From Gimesia fumaroli (lineage in GTDB: Bacteria; Planctomycetota; Planctomycetia; Planctomycetales; Planctomycetaceae): DNA of 64,000 bases. The stretch lies in contig NZ_CP037452.1 of NCBI RefSeq assembly GCF_007754425.1, forward strand, positions 4,315,164 through 4,379,163, given 5' to 3'. The notes under the pieces are model-generated. The model saw only the letters and a list, made by a program, of their open reading frames with translations. It was not told where the DNA came from and did no database searches. Shown here one piece after another: positions 29,274 through 37,826 of this stretch. Each line of letters begins with the position of its first letter. Position 1 is the stretch's first letter. The translations under genes were made by a program, and so were the position numbers.

Positions 29274-30380
29274 TCAGTCTTTCAAAACGGAGTCAAACAG
29301 CTGGTAGGCACGGTTGCGTTGTTCCAACGGAAAGTTGTGATCACAATCCGGGTGATCGATGACCAGCTTTTCTTTTGCTCCCAACAACTCATACACAGGT
29401 TTGGCGCTCTCGGCACACTGATCAACACTTTTCCAGCGAAAATTGGAATCATGGAGGGGAGCATTGACATATACGGGCCGGGGTGCGAGTGCGCCGAGCA
29501 GTTCCGGAAAATCGAAGGGAATTTCATCCAGTTTGCCACGGTAATCAGACATGCGGGGCATGTAACGAATCTGGCACCAGCCTTTGCCGAAATACCAGAC
29601 GCGTTCGGCGGCGTCGTAATAATCGCGGTAGGAATCAAAGCCGCAACTACTGACGATGGCGGAAACGCGGGGGTCGAGGACTGCGGTGTAGATCGCATTA
29701 TGACCGCCCAGCGAATGGCCGATGGCACCGACTCCCCGGCTCAGGTCCACGTAGTCCAGTGATTCCAGCAGGTCAATCGCACGGGAATTGTCCCAGATCG
29801 CTTTCATCGTGCCACTCTCAAATCCCAGCTTGCCCAGGTTGGGCCAGTAATTCGCCAGATGGGGATAGGCGGGCGCAATGGTGACATAACCTCGCTCCGC
29901 CAGTTCGGCAGCGTACTGCCTCCCTTCACGTCCCCCCAGTCCCAACGCAACTTTATGGCCCGCCTTGTTGTCGGTGGGATGCAAACAGAGAACGGCGGGA
30001 ACCTTCTTTCCTCCCTTCGCTGAATGGGGAATACAGAGGTAGGCCGGCGTTCGGGAGTCAGGAGACGACTGGTAGGTGATCAACTGCCGGGTATATTTGT
30101 CGAGTTTAACCTCTTCCAGGATTTTCACATTTAAAGCGACTCGCTGGTCTTCGCCAGGGAATGGCCCCATAACTTTTTCCATCCCACGAATGATTTCCTG
30201 CCTCCGCTGTTTCCAGTCAGCCGCTGTCCGAACCTTTTTTATGTTTCCGGCTTCATCTCGATACTGAAGCAGATCATCGGGGTTGAGACGAACCGGCTGC
30301 TTCTGTGCAAAAAGGGAGCTTGAGAATATTGTGGGTAGAATGATCGTAACGATGATCGTTTTCTTAAGAGCAGAGATCAA
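29274..30380 (-). CDS. Secreted alpha/beta hydrolase (dienelactone hydrolase-like)
   Basis: A TTG at 30380 is proposed as start: AAGGAG is six bases upstream and the product begins with a clean signal peptide (MISALKKTIIVTIILPTIFSSSLFAQ). ATG at 30410 would put that ribosome site inside the gene. The alpha/beta hydrolase core shows VPAVLCLHPTD, GYVTIAPAYPH, the nucleophile elbow GAIGHSLGGHNA, an acid-loop region PVYVNAPLHDSNF and the His region DHPDCDHNFP. This is the layout of planctomycete acetylxylan-esterase/dienelactone-like hydrolases. It acts outside the cytoplasm; the substrate is unknown. Confidence 0.85.
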   Translation of the reverse strand: MISALKKTIIVTIILPTIFSSSLFAQKQPVRLNPDDLLQYRDEAGNIKKVRTAADWKQRRQEIIRGMEKVMGPFPGEDQRVALNVKILEEVKLDKYTRQLITYQSSPDSRTPAYLCIPHSAKGGKKVPAVLCLHPTDNKAGHKVALGLGGREGRQYAAELAERGYVTIAPAYPHLANYWPNLGKLGFESGTMKAIWDNSRAIDLLESLDYVDLSRGVGAIGHSLGGHNAIYTAVLDPRVSAIVSSCGFDSYRDYYDAAERVWYFGKGWCQIRYMPRMSDYRGKLDEIPFDFPELLGALAPRPVYVNAPLHDSNFRWKSVDQCAESAKPVYELLGAKEKLVIDHPDCDHNFPLEQRNRAYQLFDSVLKD

Positions 30381-30514
30381 TTGCAGCTCCTTGGTATGGC
30401 GGGCTATCATTAGACGGAAAAAGAGGCATCTCCGTCGCACGGGACGATAACAGGAAAGTTGAACAGATTCTGTCATCTTAAAAGTAACATCTGAAACAAG
30501 ACGAATCAAGCGGC

Positions 30515-30543
30515 TTTCCTGTGTATCGAAACAAGACAGGAAA
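30515..30543. promoter_or_regulatory. Inverted repeat upstream of the alpha/beta hydrolase
   Basis: TTTCCTGT (30515-30522) and ACAGGAAA (30536-30543) are perfect 8-bp arms with a 13-base loop, in the 368-bp gap between the hydrolase and the divergent K+ channel gene. It could be an operator or a weak hairpin. Nothing else stands out in that gap. Confidence 0.35.
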
Positions 30544-30748
30544 GGTGCCAGAGAAAGATCTCTGAATCTGCATTCTTTCTACGAGAGATCAGGAATGACA
30601 CGAAACGCAGGAACCATTCTATTCGCAGAACCATCAATCGTGTAAGATTCAAATTAACGAACAAGATGAGAGCAGGCTCCGGTTAACGTATCTATCCCTC
30701 GCTCTCAAATCTGGCTTCATTTCACTTTCGCCATCAGAGACCGACCCC

Positions 30749-31126
30749 ATGTTTAAGCACTTACTCCGTAGACGCCTTCCCCTATTTGTTGAATTCTTCA
30801 GTGCCTTCGTGCGTTATGCCTCTTATGTGCGAGAGGTCTTCGTGGCACTCCTGCTAAGCCTGTTGCTGGGCGCGTTTCTGATCTGGCGATTTGAGAATCT
30901 CGACTTTGGAGATGCCGTCTATTTTACACTGATCACCGGGCTCACGATTGGTTACGGCGATATTACACCCGAAACGCCGCTGGGAAAACTGATCAGTATC
31001 TGCATCGGCCTGATCGGGATGGTCGTGGTAGGTCTCACAATTGCCATCGCGACACGGGCCTTGAATGAGACGGCAAAGCGACACATGGATCTTGAACAGG
31101 AAGAACAGCATACACAAAATACGTAA
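30749..31126 (+). CDS. Two-transmembrane potassium channel
   Basis: This 125-residue protein has one membrane helix at about 30-46 (VFVALLLSLLLGAFLIW), a pore loop with the selectivity filter TIGYGD (residues 66-71), and a second helix at about 80-102 (KLISICIGLIGMVVVGLTIAIA). That is the minimal pore module (Ion_trans_2, KcsA-like). The tail is short and charged (NETAKRHMDLEQEEQ), with no RCK/TrkA-N gating domain. It should assemble as a tetramer in the inner membrane. Confidence 0.93.
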   Translation: MFKHLLRRRLPLFVEFFSAFVRYASYVREVFVALLLSLLLGAFLIWRFENLDFGDAVYFTLITGLTIGYGDITPETPLGKLISICIGLIGMVVVGLTIAIATRALNETAKRHMDLEQEEQHTQNT

Positions 31127-31332
31127 TCTGTTTCACAAGTGAACTGCCAGGCAATGCTCGATTGAAAAGAGAATGCACCTGAGTAAGAGACGTGATCACT
31201 CAAATCAATTCGTGTTTTTTCTCTTTGATCTGATATAATACAGGAGGTAGAGGTATGAATTAAAGAATAGAGGAGTGATAGTACAATGCACCATTATTCC
31301 TGGTGATGACAGAAGGCAGCGAAGGTACAACC

Positions 31333-32511
31333 ATGACCGGGTTAGATTCAAAACTGTTTGAGCAAATTGTGTCATTCCGGCGTGAACTGCACGCTGAGCC
31401 TGAGTTGAGCTGGCACGAGTACAAAACATCGGACCGGATTGCCGCGTTTTTAGATCAGTTAGGAATTCCCTGCAAACGAGGCGTCGCGGGCACGGGAATT
31501 GTCGCAAACCTTCCCGGAAAGCACGATCATCTTCCCTATGTCGCATTGCGTGCCGATATGGATGCACTTCCCATTCAGGAAGAAACAGGGTTACCGTTTT
31601 CCTCCCAGGTTCCCGGAGTGATGCATGCCTGCGGCCACGATGGCCACACCAGTATGTTGCTTGGCGCGGCCGCGTTATTAGCTCAAGAAAAAGACCGTCC
31701 GGCTCCGATTCGGTTCCTCTTTCAACCCGCCGAAGAAACGGGAAAAGGGGCAAAAAAAATGATTGAAGACGGCGCCCTTGAGAATGTTGCCCTGATATTC
31801 GGCGGCCATCTGGATCGGCATTTTCCAGCAGGAACGGTGGCCGTCACCGATGGTCCCGTCAATGCGTCCACCGATCAGTTTCATATTAAGATCCACGGTC
31901 AGGGAGGACATGCCGCCCGCCCTCATGAAGCCATTGATTCCGTGGTCGTGGGATCTCTGTTAGTGATGGCGTTACAAACGATTGTTTCCCGGGAAGTCAA
32001 CCCGGCCCATCCATCCGTGGTGACTGTCGGTCATTTTGAAGCAGGAACCGCTTCCAATGTGATCGCCTCCAGTGCCCAGCTTGATGGCTCAATTCGTGCT
32101 CAAGAGCAGTCTGTCAGAGAGAGTCTGCATCGTTCAATAGAACGCATCGCGCGATCCATTGGTGAACTGCATAACGCGGTCATTGATGTCACGATTGACT
32201 TGGGGACGCCGCCTCTTTCCAATCCGCCGGACACAGCAGAACTGGCTCGAGAGGCCGTGCGCAATTCACTCGGAGAAGAGGCACTGAGAAAGCTTGAAAT
32301 TGCCAATATGGGGGGAGAAGACTTTGCGTATTACATGGAGCAAATACCGGGCTGCTATGTGAGATTTGGAAGCGTGCTGGCCGGCAAAGAAGGATTTCCG
32401 GCTCACTCCAGCCGATTTGACTTTGACGAGCAGGCGCTGAATGTGGGCGCAACGTATTATCACGCTGTCGGACTGGCCGCGGGACGTCGACTCCTTGCAC
32501 AGGGAGAGTGA
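31333..32511 (+). CDS. M20D metal-dependent amidohydrolase
   Basis: The start at ATG 31333 follows GAAGG by seven bases; upstream ATG/GTG codons at 31303-31306 lack a ribosome site. The protein is about 392 residues, like hippurate hydrolases and N-acyl-amino-acid amidohydrolases. Metal and catalytic motifs are present: HACGHDGHTSML, FQPAEETGKGA, GGHLDRHFPAGTV, the dimerisation-domain string GQGGHAARPHEAIDSV, and MGGEDFAYYMEQIPG at the end. It cleaves N-acyl or N-acetyl amino acids in the cytoplasm. The next gene, an acetyltransferase fusion, begins five bases after its stop, so the two probably act on related acylated compounds. Confidence 0.93.
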   Translation: MTGLDSKLFEQIVSFRRELHAEPELSWHEYKTSDRIAAFLDQLGIPCKRGVAGTGIVANLPGKHDHLPYVALRADMDALPIQEETGLPFSSQVPGVMHACGHDGHTSMLLGAAALLAQEKDRPAPIRFLFQPAEETGKGAKKMIEDGALENVALIFGGHLDRHFPAGTVAVTDGPVNASTDQFHIKIHGQGGHAARPHEAIDSVVVGSLLVMALQTIVSREVNPAHPSVVTVGHFEAGTASNVIASSAQLDGSIRAQEQSVRESLHRSIERIARSIGELHNAVIDVTIDLGTPPLSNPPDTAELAREAVRNSLGEEALRKLEIANMGGEDFAYYMEQIPGCYVRFGSVLAGKEGFPAHSSRFDFDEQALNVGATYYHAVGLAAGRRLLAQGE

Positions 32512-32515
32512 AACC

Positions 32516-34114
32516 ATGATTGAAATTCGCAGAGCCCGGGAGACGGATGCGGAAGTCATTAGCGAGTTATTCCACATCGCCTATGGTGACGATTATTTCT
32601 ATCCCCAGTATTACGATATCCAATCGCTCAAACGCCTGATCTTGAGCGACGATGCGCTGTTTCTTGTCGCAGAAGATTCAGACACGAGTACGGTTCTTGG
32701 AACAGCTTCTGTCCTGCTGGAAGTCGGCGCTCATGCCGATCTCGTTGCCGAATTCGGGCGTCTGGTCGTCCATCCTCAGGGACGTGGTCAGGGGATAGGA
32801 AAGAAATTGATGCAGGCGCGCGTTGAATTCGTTCAAGACCGATTGCACGTGGGAGTTGTCGAGAATCGAAGTGCCCACGAGTTTTCCCAACGCATTTCCC
32901 ACCAGCATGGGTTTCATCCCGTCGGATTGCTGCCCAACAAATTTCAACTCGGCGACAGGGAATCAGCGGCCTTGTATGTCTGTCACTTCGGGCACGCACT
33001 TGAACTGCGGCGGAATCATCCCCATCTCATTCCGGAAGTCTATCCGCTTGCCAAACTCGCATTGGAGAATTGTCAGCTGAATTGCGATGCGATCATCGAA
33101 GCCGAACCCCGCGCGTATCCGCATTTTCATCAGTTTGAAATCCAGGAGATGGAGTCAGAACTGTACCCCGTTCTGCTCCGTTTTGAACGGGGCCGCATCA
33201 AACAACGGGAAATCTTCGGACGGATGCGACTGCACTATGGTCTGTTTCAATTACGTGCCAGCCACGCACAATACCTGCTCGCGTATCGCGATGGTGTGAT
33301 GGTGGGCGCGATTGGCTTCTCGATTGATGAACATGAACGAACCGGAAAAATCTTCGAACTCGTTTCTCTGGATGATTCGCCCATTTATTTTCTGGTCTCC
33401 GAACTCGTCCAACGCTGCCGGGAGGAATACAGCATTGACTATCTGGAAGCGGACGTCAGCGCCTTCTCACCGCAAATGCAGCAGACGTTTCTGGAGAACG
33501 GTTTTCTGCCGGCAGCCTATATTCCGGCGATGATATTTCACGAAGTCGAACGCCTGGATGTCGTGCGTATGGTGTGCCTCCTTTCGATCTGGAATGGGGA
33601 TGCATTACAAGTGTTTGAACCGGGCAAGACCATCGCGGATCTTGTAGATCAATCACTCGGGCTGAGAACAGCGCTCCCCATTCTGATGCAGACAGTGAAA
33701 ACCGCCCCCTTATTTGCAGGCTTATCGGCAGAGCAGCAACAGTATGTCGCAGCTTCAGCCGAACTGGAAACGCTGGAAGAGGGACATGTGCTGTTTCGAC
33801 CGGATGATCCAGCCGACAAAATTCGCGTCATCATTTCCGGGGAAGTGGAGATTCAGAATTGTCATAGGAAGACCGTCGGTACGATCTGCGTCCACGAATC
33901 GCTGGGCGCTCTGGCGTCGGTTTCGGAACCCTCGCATCGCGTTTCGGCACGCGTCAAAAGTCAGGGTCAGGCGATGCTGTTTTCCCGTGATGCACTCCAA
34001 CAACTCGTTCACACGCGCCCCGACATCGGCATGATTCTATTTCGCAATCACGCGTGTGAACTGGCTGAGAAGTTGCAACGCATGAATGTGCACGCTCTCT
34101 TTAAGCAGAAGTGA
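32516..34114 (+). CDS. GNAT acetyltransferase fused to a C-terminal cyclic-nucleotide-binding domain
   Basis: ATG 32516 is preceded by AGGGAGAG that overlaps the end of the M20 gene. The 532-residue protein starts with a GNAT fold (residues 1-170): IRRARETDAEVISELF, then FGRLVVHPQGRGQGIGKKLM, the acetyl-CoA pyrophosphate loop. A middle part (about 220-390) reads like a second, degenerate GNAT half (LLAYRDGVMVGAIGFSIDEH). Residues about 400-525 are CNBD-like: APLFAGLSAEQQQYVA, FRPDDPADKIRVIISGEVEI and LGALASVSEPSHRVSARV, though the phosphate-binding RxA motif is not obvious. Activity may be allosterically controlled by a nucleotide, as in mycobacterial cAMP-regulated protein acetyltransferases, but the domain order here is reversed. 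Confidence 0.82.
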   Translation: MIEIRRARETDAEVISELFHIAYGDDYFYPQYYDIQSLKRLILSDDALFLVAEDSDTSTVLGTASVLLEVGAHADLVAEFGRLVVHPQGRGQGIGKKLMQARVEFVQDRLHVGVVENRSAHEFSQRISHQHGFHPVGLLPNKFQLGDRESAALYVCHFGHALELRRNHPHLIPEVYPLAKLALENCQLNCDAIIEAEPRAYPHFHQFEIQEMESELYPVLLRFERGRIKQREIFGRMRLHYGLFQLRASHAQYLLAYRDGVMVGAIGFSIDEHERTGKIFELVSLDDSPIYFLVSELVQRCREEYSIDYLEADVSAFSPQMQQTFLENGFLPAAYIPAMIFHEVERLDVVRMVCLLSIWNGDALQVFEPGKTIADLVDQSLGLRTALPILMQTVKTAPLFAGLSAEQQQYVAASAELETLEEGHVLFRPDDPADKIRVIISGEVEIQNCHRKTVGTICVHESLGALASVSEPSHRVSARVKSQGQAMLFSRDALQQLVHTRPDIGMILFRNHACELAEKLQRMNVHALFKQK

Positions 34115-34185
34115 GCTCATAATTCATTGTCAGCAAATGCGTTACTCCCGCTCAAGTCAATGCTGAACAAGACGTATGAATTAGA

Positions 34186-34214
34186 TTGACAATGCTTCAT
34201 TCTTCGGCTACGAT
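34186..34214 (+). promoter_or_regulatory. Sigma-70-type promoter for the HETFH metalloprotease gene
   Basis: TTGACA (34186-34191), a 17-base spacer and TACGAT (34209-34214) form a near-consensus promoter. The expected transcript starts near 34221 and has a leader of about 80 nt before ATG 34304. Confidence 0.6.
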
Positions 34215-34303
34215 TTTTGATATACAATTCTTCACGTGTCAGTGGTATCTCCAACGGTCCGCCAACCCGGCCAGTTTGGTCGTTAGCCGAAAGGTCTACT
34301 TCA

Positions 34304-35323
34304 ATGAGACACAATCGTAGTCACATGCAGAGCCGTATCATCGCACTTTCAGTTCTTTTTTGTGTACTAGCCTTTACTTCGATTGTTTCCGCCCAGCAGA
34401 AAAAAAAGACGGAGCTCAAGGAACACTACGTCTTCGAATATGTACGAGTCTTTTATGTCAAGGAAGGTACTGGTGCGGTCTCTCCAGTCGACGTTGACAA
34501 AAACGGTGTACCCGATCAGATAGAAAATGTGGCGAAACAAGTCTGGGCCGCCCATCAACTGTTCTGTCGCGTCCTCAAGTTTCCAGACCCGTTTGAAAGC
34601 GAGCGATTTAAGAGCCCCAACTGTATTCAGGTCAGTATCCGCGACCGCAAGGAGATGGGAGGCAACAATGGGATCGCATTTTCAAGTGCGCAGCGTGCTC
34701 GAAAAATTCCCGAGGGTACCCCCAAAGACCGCTGTATCGTGATGTCGATTTCCAGTCAGCTCGACCCTACAAAAAACGTCACTCCCACTCATGAAACATT
34801 CCACCTCGTTCAATATGGTGCGACGCAATTCAAAAATCCCTGGTTTCTGGAAGGGATGGCACGCTGGTCAGAACATGCCACAGGCAAGGACGGAATCGGA
34901 GATATTAAGTATTCTCCCCGAGGGCCCTGGCCGCAAATCCCCGCGCATCTTGCTCAATTGCCAAAACTGGGTTCTAAATCCGAGCACGTCCTGTGGAACC
35001 CGATTGCTGCCCGTACCGACCGAGACGGTTTTCTCTCAACTAAAATGCTGGGTAAAGAACTGGCTGATCTTAACTATGCAGATGGGACCCCAGTCCTCAG
35101 GGACCGTTTTCTTCAAGGTGGGAAAGTCATGCGGGACATTATCGTTGAACTCAGCAAGCTGGATGATGAGGCGTTCAAAGATCTGAAGCATGAAGAATGG
35201 ACCGAAGAGAATCGCAGGGCTCCCGAAAATAACCCCTATATTTACAAGGCGGTCATGAATGCCCTGCGAAATCAAGGTGTCAAAGTGGGCCAATACGAAA
35301 TACCCGATGAAATCAAACGCTAG
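34304..35323 (+). CDS. Secreted zinc metalloprotease-like protein (HETFH)
   Basis: ATG 34304 is chosen since AAAGG lies nine bases upstream; a second ATG at 34325 is possible. The signal peptide is SRIIALSVLFCVLAFTSIVSA. A zincin motif, His163-Glu-Thr-Phe-His167 (TPTHETFHLVQYG), is followed by WFLEGMARWSEHATG, where a Glu is well placed as third zinc ligand, as in gluzincins. An earlier VDVDKNGVPDQIE segment looks like a calcium-binding loop. The 339-residue protein probably works as a periplasmic peptidase; the family cannot be named more closely. Confidence 0.78.
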   Translation: MRHNRSHMQSRIIALSVLFCVLAFTSIVSAQQKKKTELKEHYVFEYVRVFYVKEGTGAVSPVDVDKNGVPDQIENVAKQVWAAHQLFCRVLKFPDPFESERFKSPNCIQVSIRDRKEMGGNNGIAFSSAQRARKIPEGTPKDRCIVMSISSQLDPTKNVTPTHETFHLVQYGATQFKNPWFLEGMARWSEHATGKDGIGDIKYSPRGPWPQIPAHLAQLPKLGSKSEHVLWNPIAARTDRDGFLSTKMLGKELADLNYADGTPVLRDRFLQGGKVMRDIIVELSKLDDEAFKDLKHEEWTEENRRAPENNPYIYKAVMNALRNQGVKVGQYEIPDEIKR

Positions 35324-35367
35324 ACAAGGAAAAGGGCTGCCCCGTTCCTCAGTCATTTCGCCCAAGT

Positions 35368-35754
35368 TCATTCAACTTCAAAATCAGCGACCAGCGCAAA
35401 ACGCAGCCCTAAACATTTAATTCTTTGAATGATTTGCGCTATCAAATCTTTGTATTCTTTGTAAACCGATTCGTGGTTTGGCTCCGCCGAAATGACAAGA
35501 GGATAGAACAGAAACTCGTCATCTGCTACTTTTTCATTGCGCCACCATGCACTGATACGCGACCATATCGAAGAATATTTCTGGTTTTGGTTCCGCTCTA
35601 CGTCGATTGACAGCACAGTCGTACTCACCTCCCATCTGCGACCGTTATATGAATGAGCGTTCTTTGCATTCGTGATCGCAATCACTTCTTCCGCTAACGC
35701 TTGACACGATATATTCCCATCGACATAGATCTCACACCAGTTCGTCGTGCTCAT
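35368..35754 (-). CDS. Unknown small protein
   Basis: This 128-residue protein has no recognised family. It has no signal or membrane segment, and contains a Trp-rich stretch (YSSIWSRISAWWRNEKV) and an acidic C-terminus (ALVADFEVE). Size, solubility and orphan position would suit an immunity-type or stress protein, but this is only a guess. It converges with the metalloprotease gene, leaving 44 bp between stops. Confidence 0.55.
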   Translation of the reverse strand: MSTTNWCEIYVDGNISCQALAEEVIAITNAKNAHSYNGRRWEVSTTVLSIDVERNQNQKYSSIWSRISAWWRNEKVADDEFLFYPLVISAEPNHESVYKEYKDLIAQIIQRIKCLGLRFALVADFEVE

Positions 35755-35840
35755 ATCGCGTCCTTAAAGATCGTCGAATTTGTGAAATGGATGACTGAAA
35801 AAGGGATCGGCATATTGTCTCGACTGTATTGCTGTTAAAC

Positions 35841-36707
35841 TCAGTTCTTCTCACCAAACACCGCCAGTTGTGGCAGGTGGTCGCTGAGGGCGAACGAGTT
35901 CTCGTCGGCCAGATTCAATCGAAACGCCCCTTCGAACAGTGGTCTCGATTCAACAATCTGGTTCGCAATGGGACCGTAGGCCATGACATAATCGATACGC
36001 TCGTTTTTCACGTCTGCCTGGAATGTGATTCCTTCTCCCTTGCCGACCTTGGCAAACGTGTCGACCCAGCCTGCCTCTTTCCAAAGTTGATATTCTTCAG
36101 TATCCGGACTATGGTTCAGGTCCCCGATCAGTAAAACCGAGTGACCTGAATCGAAATCCCCCTGCATCGACGCCAGCATCGCCTTGATTTCTTTCAATCG
36201 AATTGTTGGATCGGCAACCGGATACAAGTGCGCGGAGTGAACAACAAGTGGTGCGCCGTTGGGCAGTTTAATCGTGCCGCGTCCCCAGTGACGTGTGAAG
36301 AGATCCTTCGGACGTTCATATCCAAGGGGAACGTTCTCTGAATCGGTGATTTCAAACCGACTGAGCAGCGTCCCCGGCCAGTTACCGCCGCTGGGAAAGC
36401 GGACATGATTCATGCGCAGTACCTTGGCGATGGCTTTGGTCACCGCTTCACTGGGAGATTCCGAAAAATTGATGATATCTGGCTCGTACAAAGCCAGTTC
36501 CATCGAAATCCGTTTCAACATCTGGTCTTTCGCAACCGCTTTCCGCGCCAGAGGCCTATTAGCGGGCCACCCTCTGCAACCGAAAACGTTATATGTTATC
36601 ACTCGCAAAGGCGCTGTTTGTTTATCAGCAGCAGAGACTGGTAAAACCGTTGCCGCGATCCCAGCCGCCCCGAGAGCAGCACAGAATTGACGTCGCGAAA
36701 TAATCAT
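35841..36707 (-). CDS. Endonuclease/exonuclease/phosphatase family enzyme with Tat signal
   Basis: The 288-residue protein has a twin-arginine leader (MIISRRQFCAALGAAGIAATVLPVSA). The EEP (DNase I / sphingomyelinase-like) fold shows LRVITYNVFG (Asn), EPDIINFSE (metal Glu region), VVHSAHLYP (His), LLIGDLNHSPD (Asp/Asn) and, at the end, ERIDYVMAYG with ALSDHLPQLAV (Asp-His catalytic pair). All catalytic positions are present. It hydrolyses phosphodiesters (nucleic acid, phospholipid or sphingomyelin) outside the cytoplasm. A ceramidase-like gene lies about 1.1 kb upstream on the same strand, which makes a sphingolipid or phospholipid substrate an attractive guess. Confidence 0.9.
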   Translation of the reverse strand: MIISRRQFCAALGAAGIAATVLPVSAADKQTAPLRVITYNVFGCRGWPANRPLARKAVAKDQMLKRISMELALYEPDIINFSESPSEAVTKAIAKVLRMNHVRFPSGGNWPGTLLSRFEITDSENVPLGYERPKDLFTRHWGRGTIKLPNGAPLVVHSAHLYPVADPTIRLKEIKAMLASMQGDFDSGHSVLLIGDLNHSPDTEEYQLWKEAGWVDTFAKVGKGEGITFQADVKNERIDYVMAYGPIANQIVESRPLFEGAFRLNLADENSFALSDHLPQLAVFGEKN

Positions 36708-36830
36708 TGTAGTACGTCCTTATATTCCTGAGTCTGCAGGAAGCATTGTCACACGAATAACCCCATCGAAAAATTTCGGCGGAAAGTCCCAGCTTCAACA
36801 ACTCTCTTTTATGCTTCAACACTACAAGCT

Positions 36831-37754
36831 TTATTTCACAACCGGAAACTGCTTCATCAATTGAGACGCTGCTTTTTTTGTTTCCTTCCAGTCACCCTTT
36901 TCGTTCGGAACGGCTTTCACGACGACTGTAAAGTCGAGTTTCTCGCCCTTTTTGAAGGACTGTCCGTTGTTGTGCCGCAGGTAGTATTTGTGATAACGAT
37001 CGAGGTCCCAAATGTGGCTCGCGCTTTTGTTACCGGCGATGACGCGGGGCGTGTAACATAACAGGCCTAGTTGATCTTTCTCGTCATATTGCGCGACCCA
37101 GGTTGTGTCTTTCGTGACTGCCATTTTCTGAGAATGAGCGAGCGGCCCCTGTTCGATTGATCCATCCGGGAGTTGAGCAATCCACCTGGTGGTAGAGGGA
37201 GGAAAGCAGTGCATGAAGTAATAGAGTAAATCCAGATCACAGTCTTCGAGCGCTTCCATCTCCGTTCGTTCGAATAATTCCTTGTTGGTCAGAACAATCT
37301 CGGCACGAACTTTGAACTTCCAGATCGTCGAATCCTTGATGAACTCAATCCGTTTTCCGGTAATCGTCTCCCCGGTTTTCGTGATGGGAACGTCCTGTCC
37401 ATCCACAATCAGTTTGACCTGATGGACTACTTCCCGGCCCCCTTCTTTGTGCCCGGTTCCCCACCACTGAGCCCCTTTGGGCCGCAACACAGTCCCATAA
37501 TGGCCGTTATTGAGACCAAACTGATGACCGCGATAGGACATCTTTTCAATCGTCCAACCGCTGGCTGCATCCAGGGGAACGGTGTAGTTCTCTGTCTTCA
37601 GCGTCAGAAAACCGGTCTCAGGCACACCTGCATCATATAGACGAGGTGAGGTCGCTTTTTTGTCAGTCTTTTCAGGATTGGCGCCTTGTACCTCATTGGC
37701 AGAAATCAACATGACAGCAAGCCAACAGGTTAAGACAGATTTCAACATGGTCAT
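36831..37754 (-). CDS. Secreted protein of unknown function, sugar-binding-like beta-sandwich
   Basis: The 307-residue protein has a signal peptide (MLKSVLTCWLAVMLISANEVQGA; start at 37754 or 37748). The rest is rich in beta-strands with conserved-looking SYRGHQFGLNNGHYGTVLRP, WWGTGHKEGG, YYFMHCFPPSTTRW and HIWDLDRYHKYYLR. This resembles galactose-mutarotase-like supersandwich proteins of planctomycetes, but the resemblance is weak. It sits between the ceramidase-like gene (72 bp upstream) and the EEP gene (123 bp downstream), all on one strand. Confidence 0.6.
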   Translation of the reverse strand: MTMLKSVLTCWLAVMLISANEVQGANPEKTDKKATSPRLYDAGVPETGFLTLKTENYTVPLDAASGWTIEKMSYRGHQFGLNNGHYGTVLRPKGAQWWGTGHKEGGREVVHQVKLIVDGQDVPITKTGETITGKRIEFIKDSTIWKFKVRAEIVLTNKELFERTEMEALEDCDLDLLYYFMHCFPPSTTRWIAQLPDGSIEQGPLAHSQKMAVTKDTTWVAQYDEKDQLGLLCYTPRVIAGNKSASHIWDLDRYHKYYLRHNNGQSFKKGEKLDFTVVVKAVPNEKGDWKETKKAASQLMKQFPVVK

Positions 37755-37826
37755 CAGATCGATTTTCTTTCAATGGGGAGAACGGTTTCCCCTTTTGCTA
37801 GTTTGAATGTAAAACGCAGCTCGCAC

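Noticed and set aside
31205-31753. 182-codon minus-strand frame over the M20 gene
   Set aside because: Shadow of the well-supported amidohydrolase on the plus strand.
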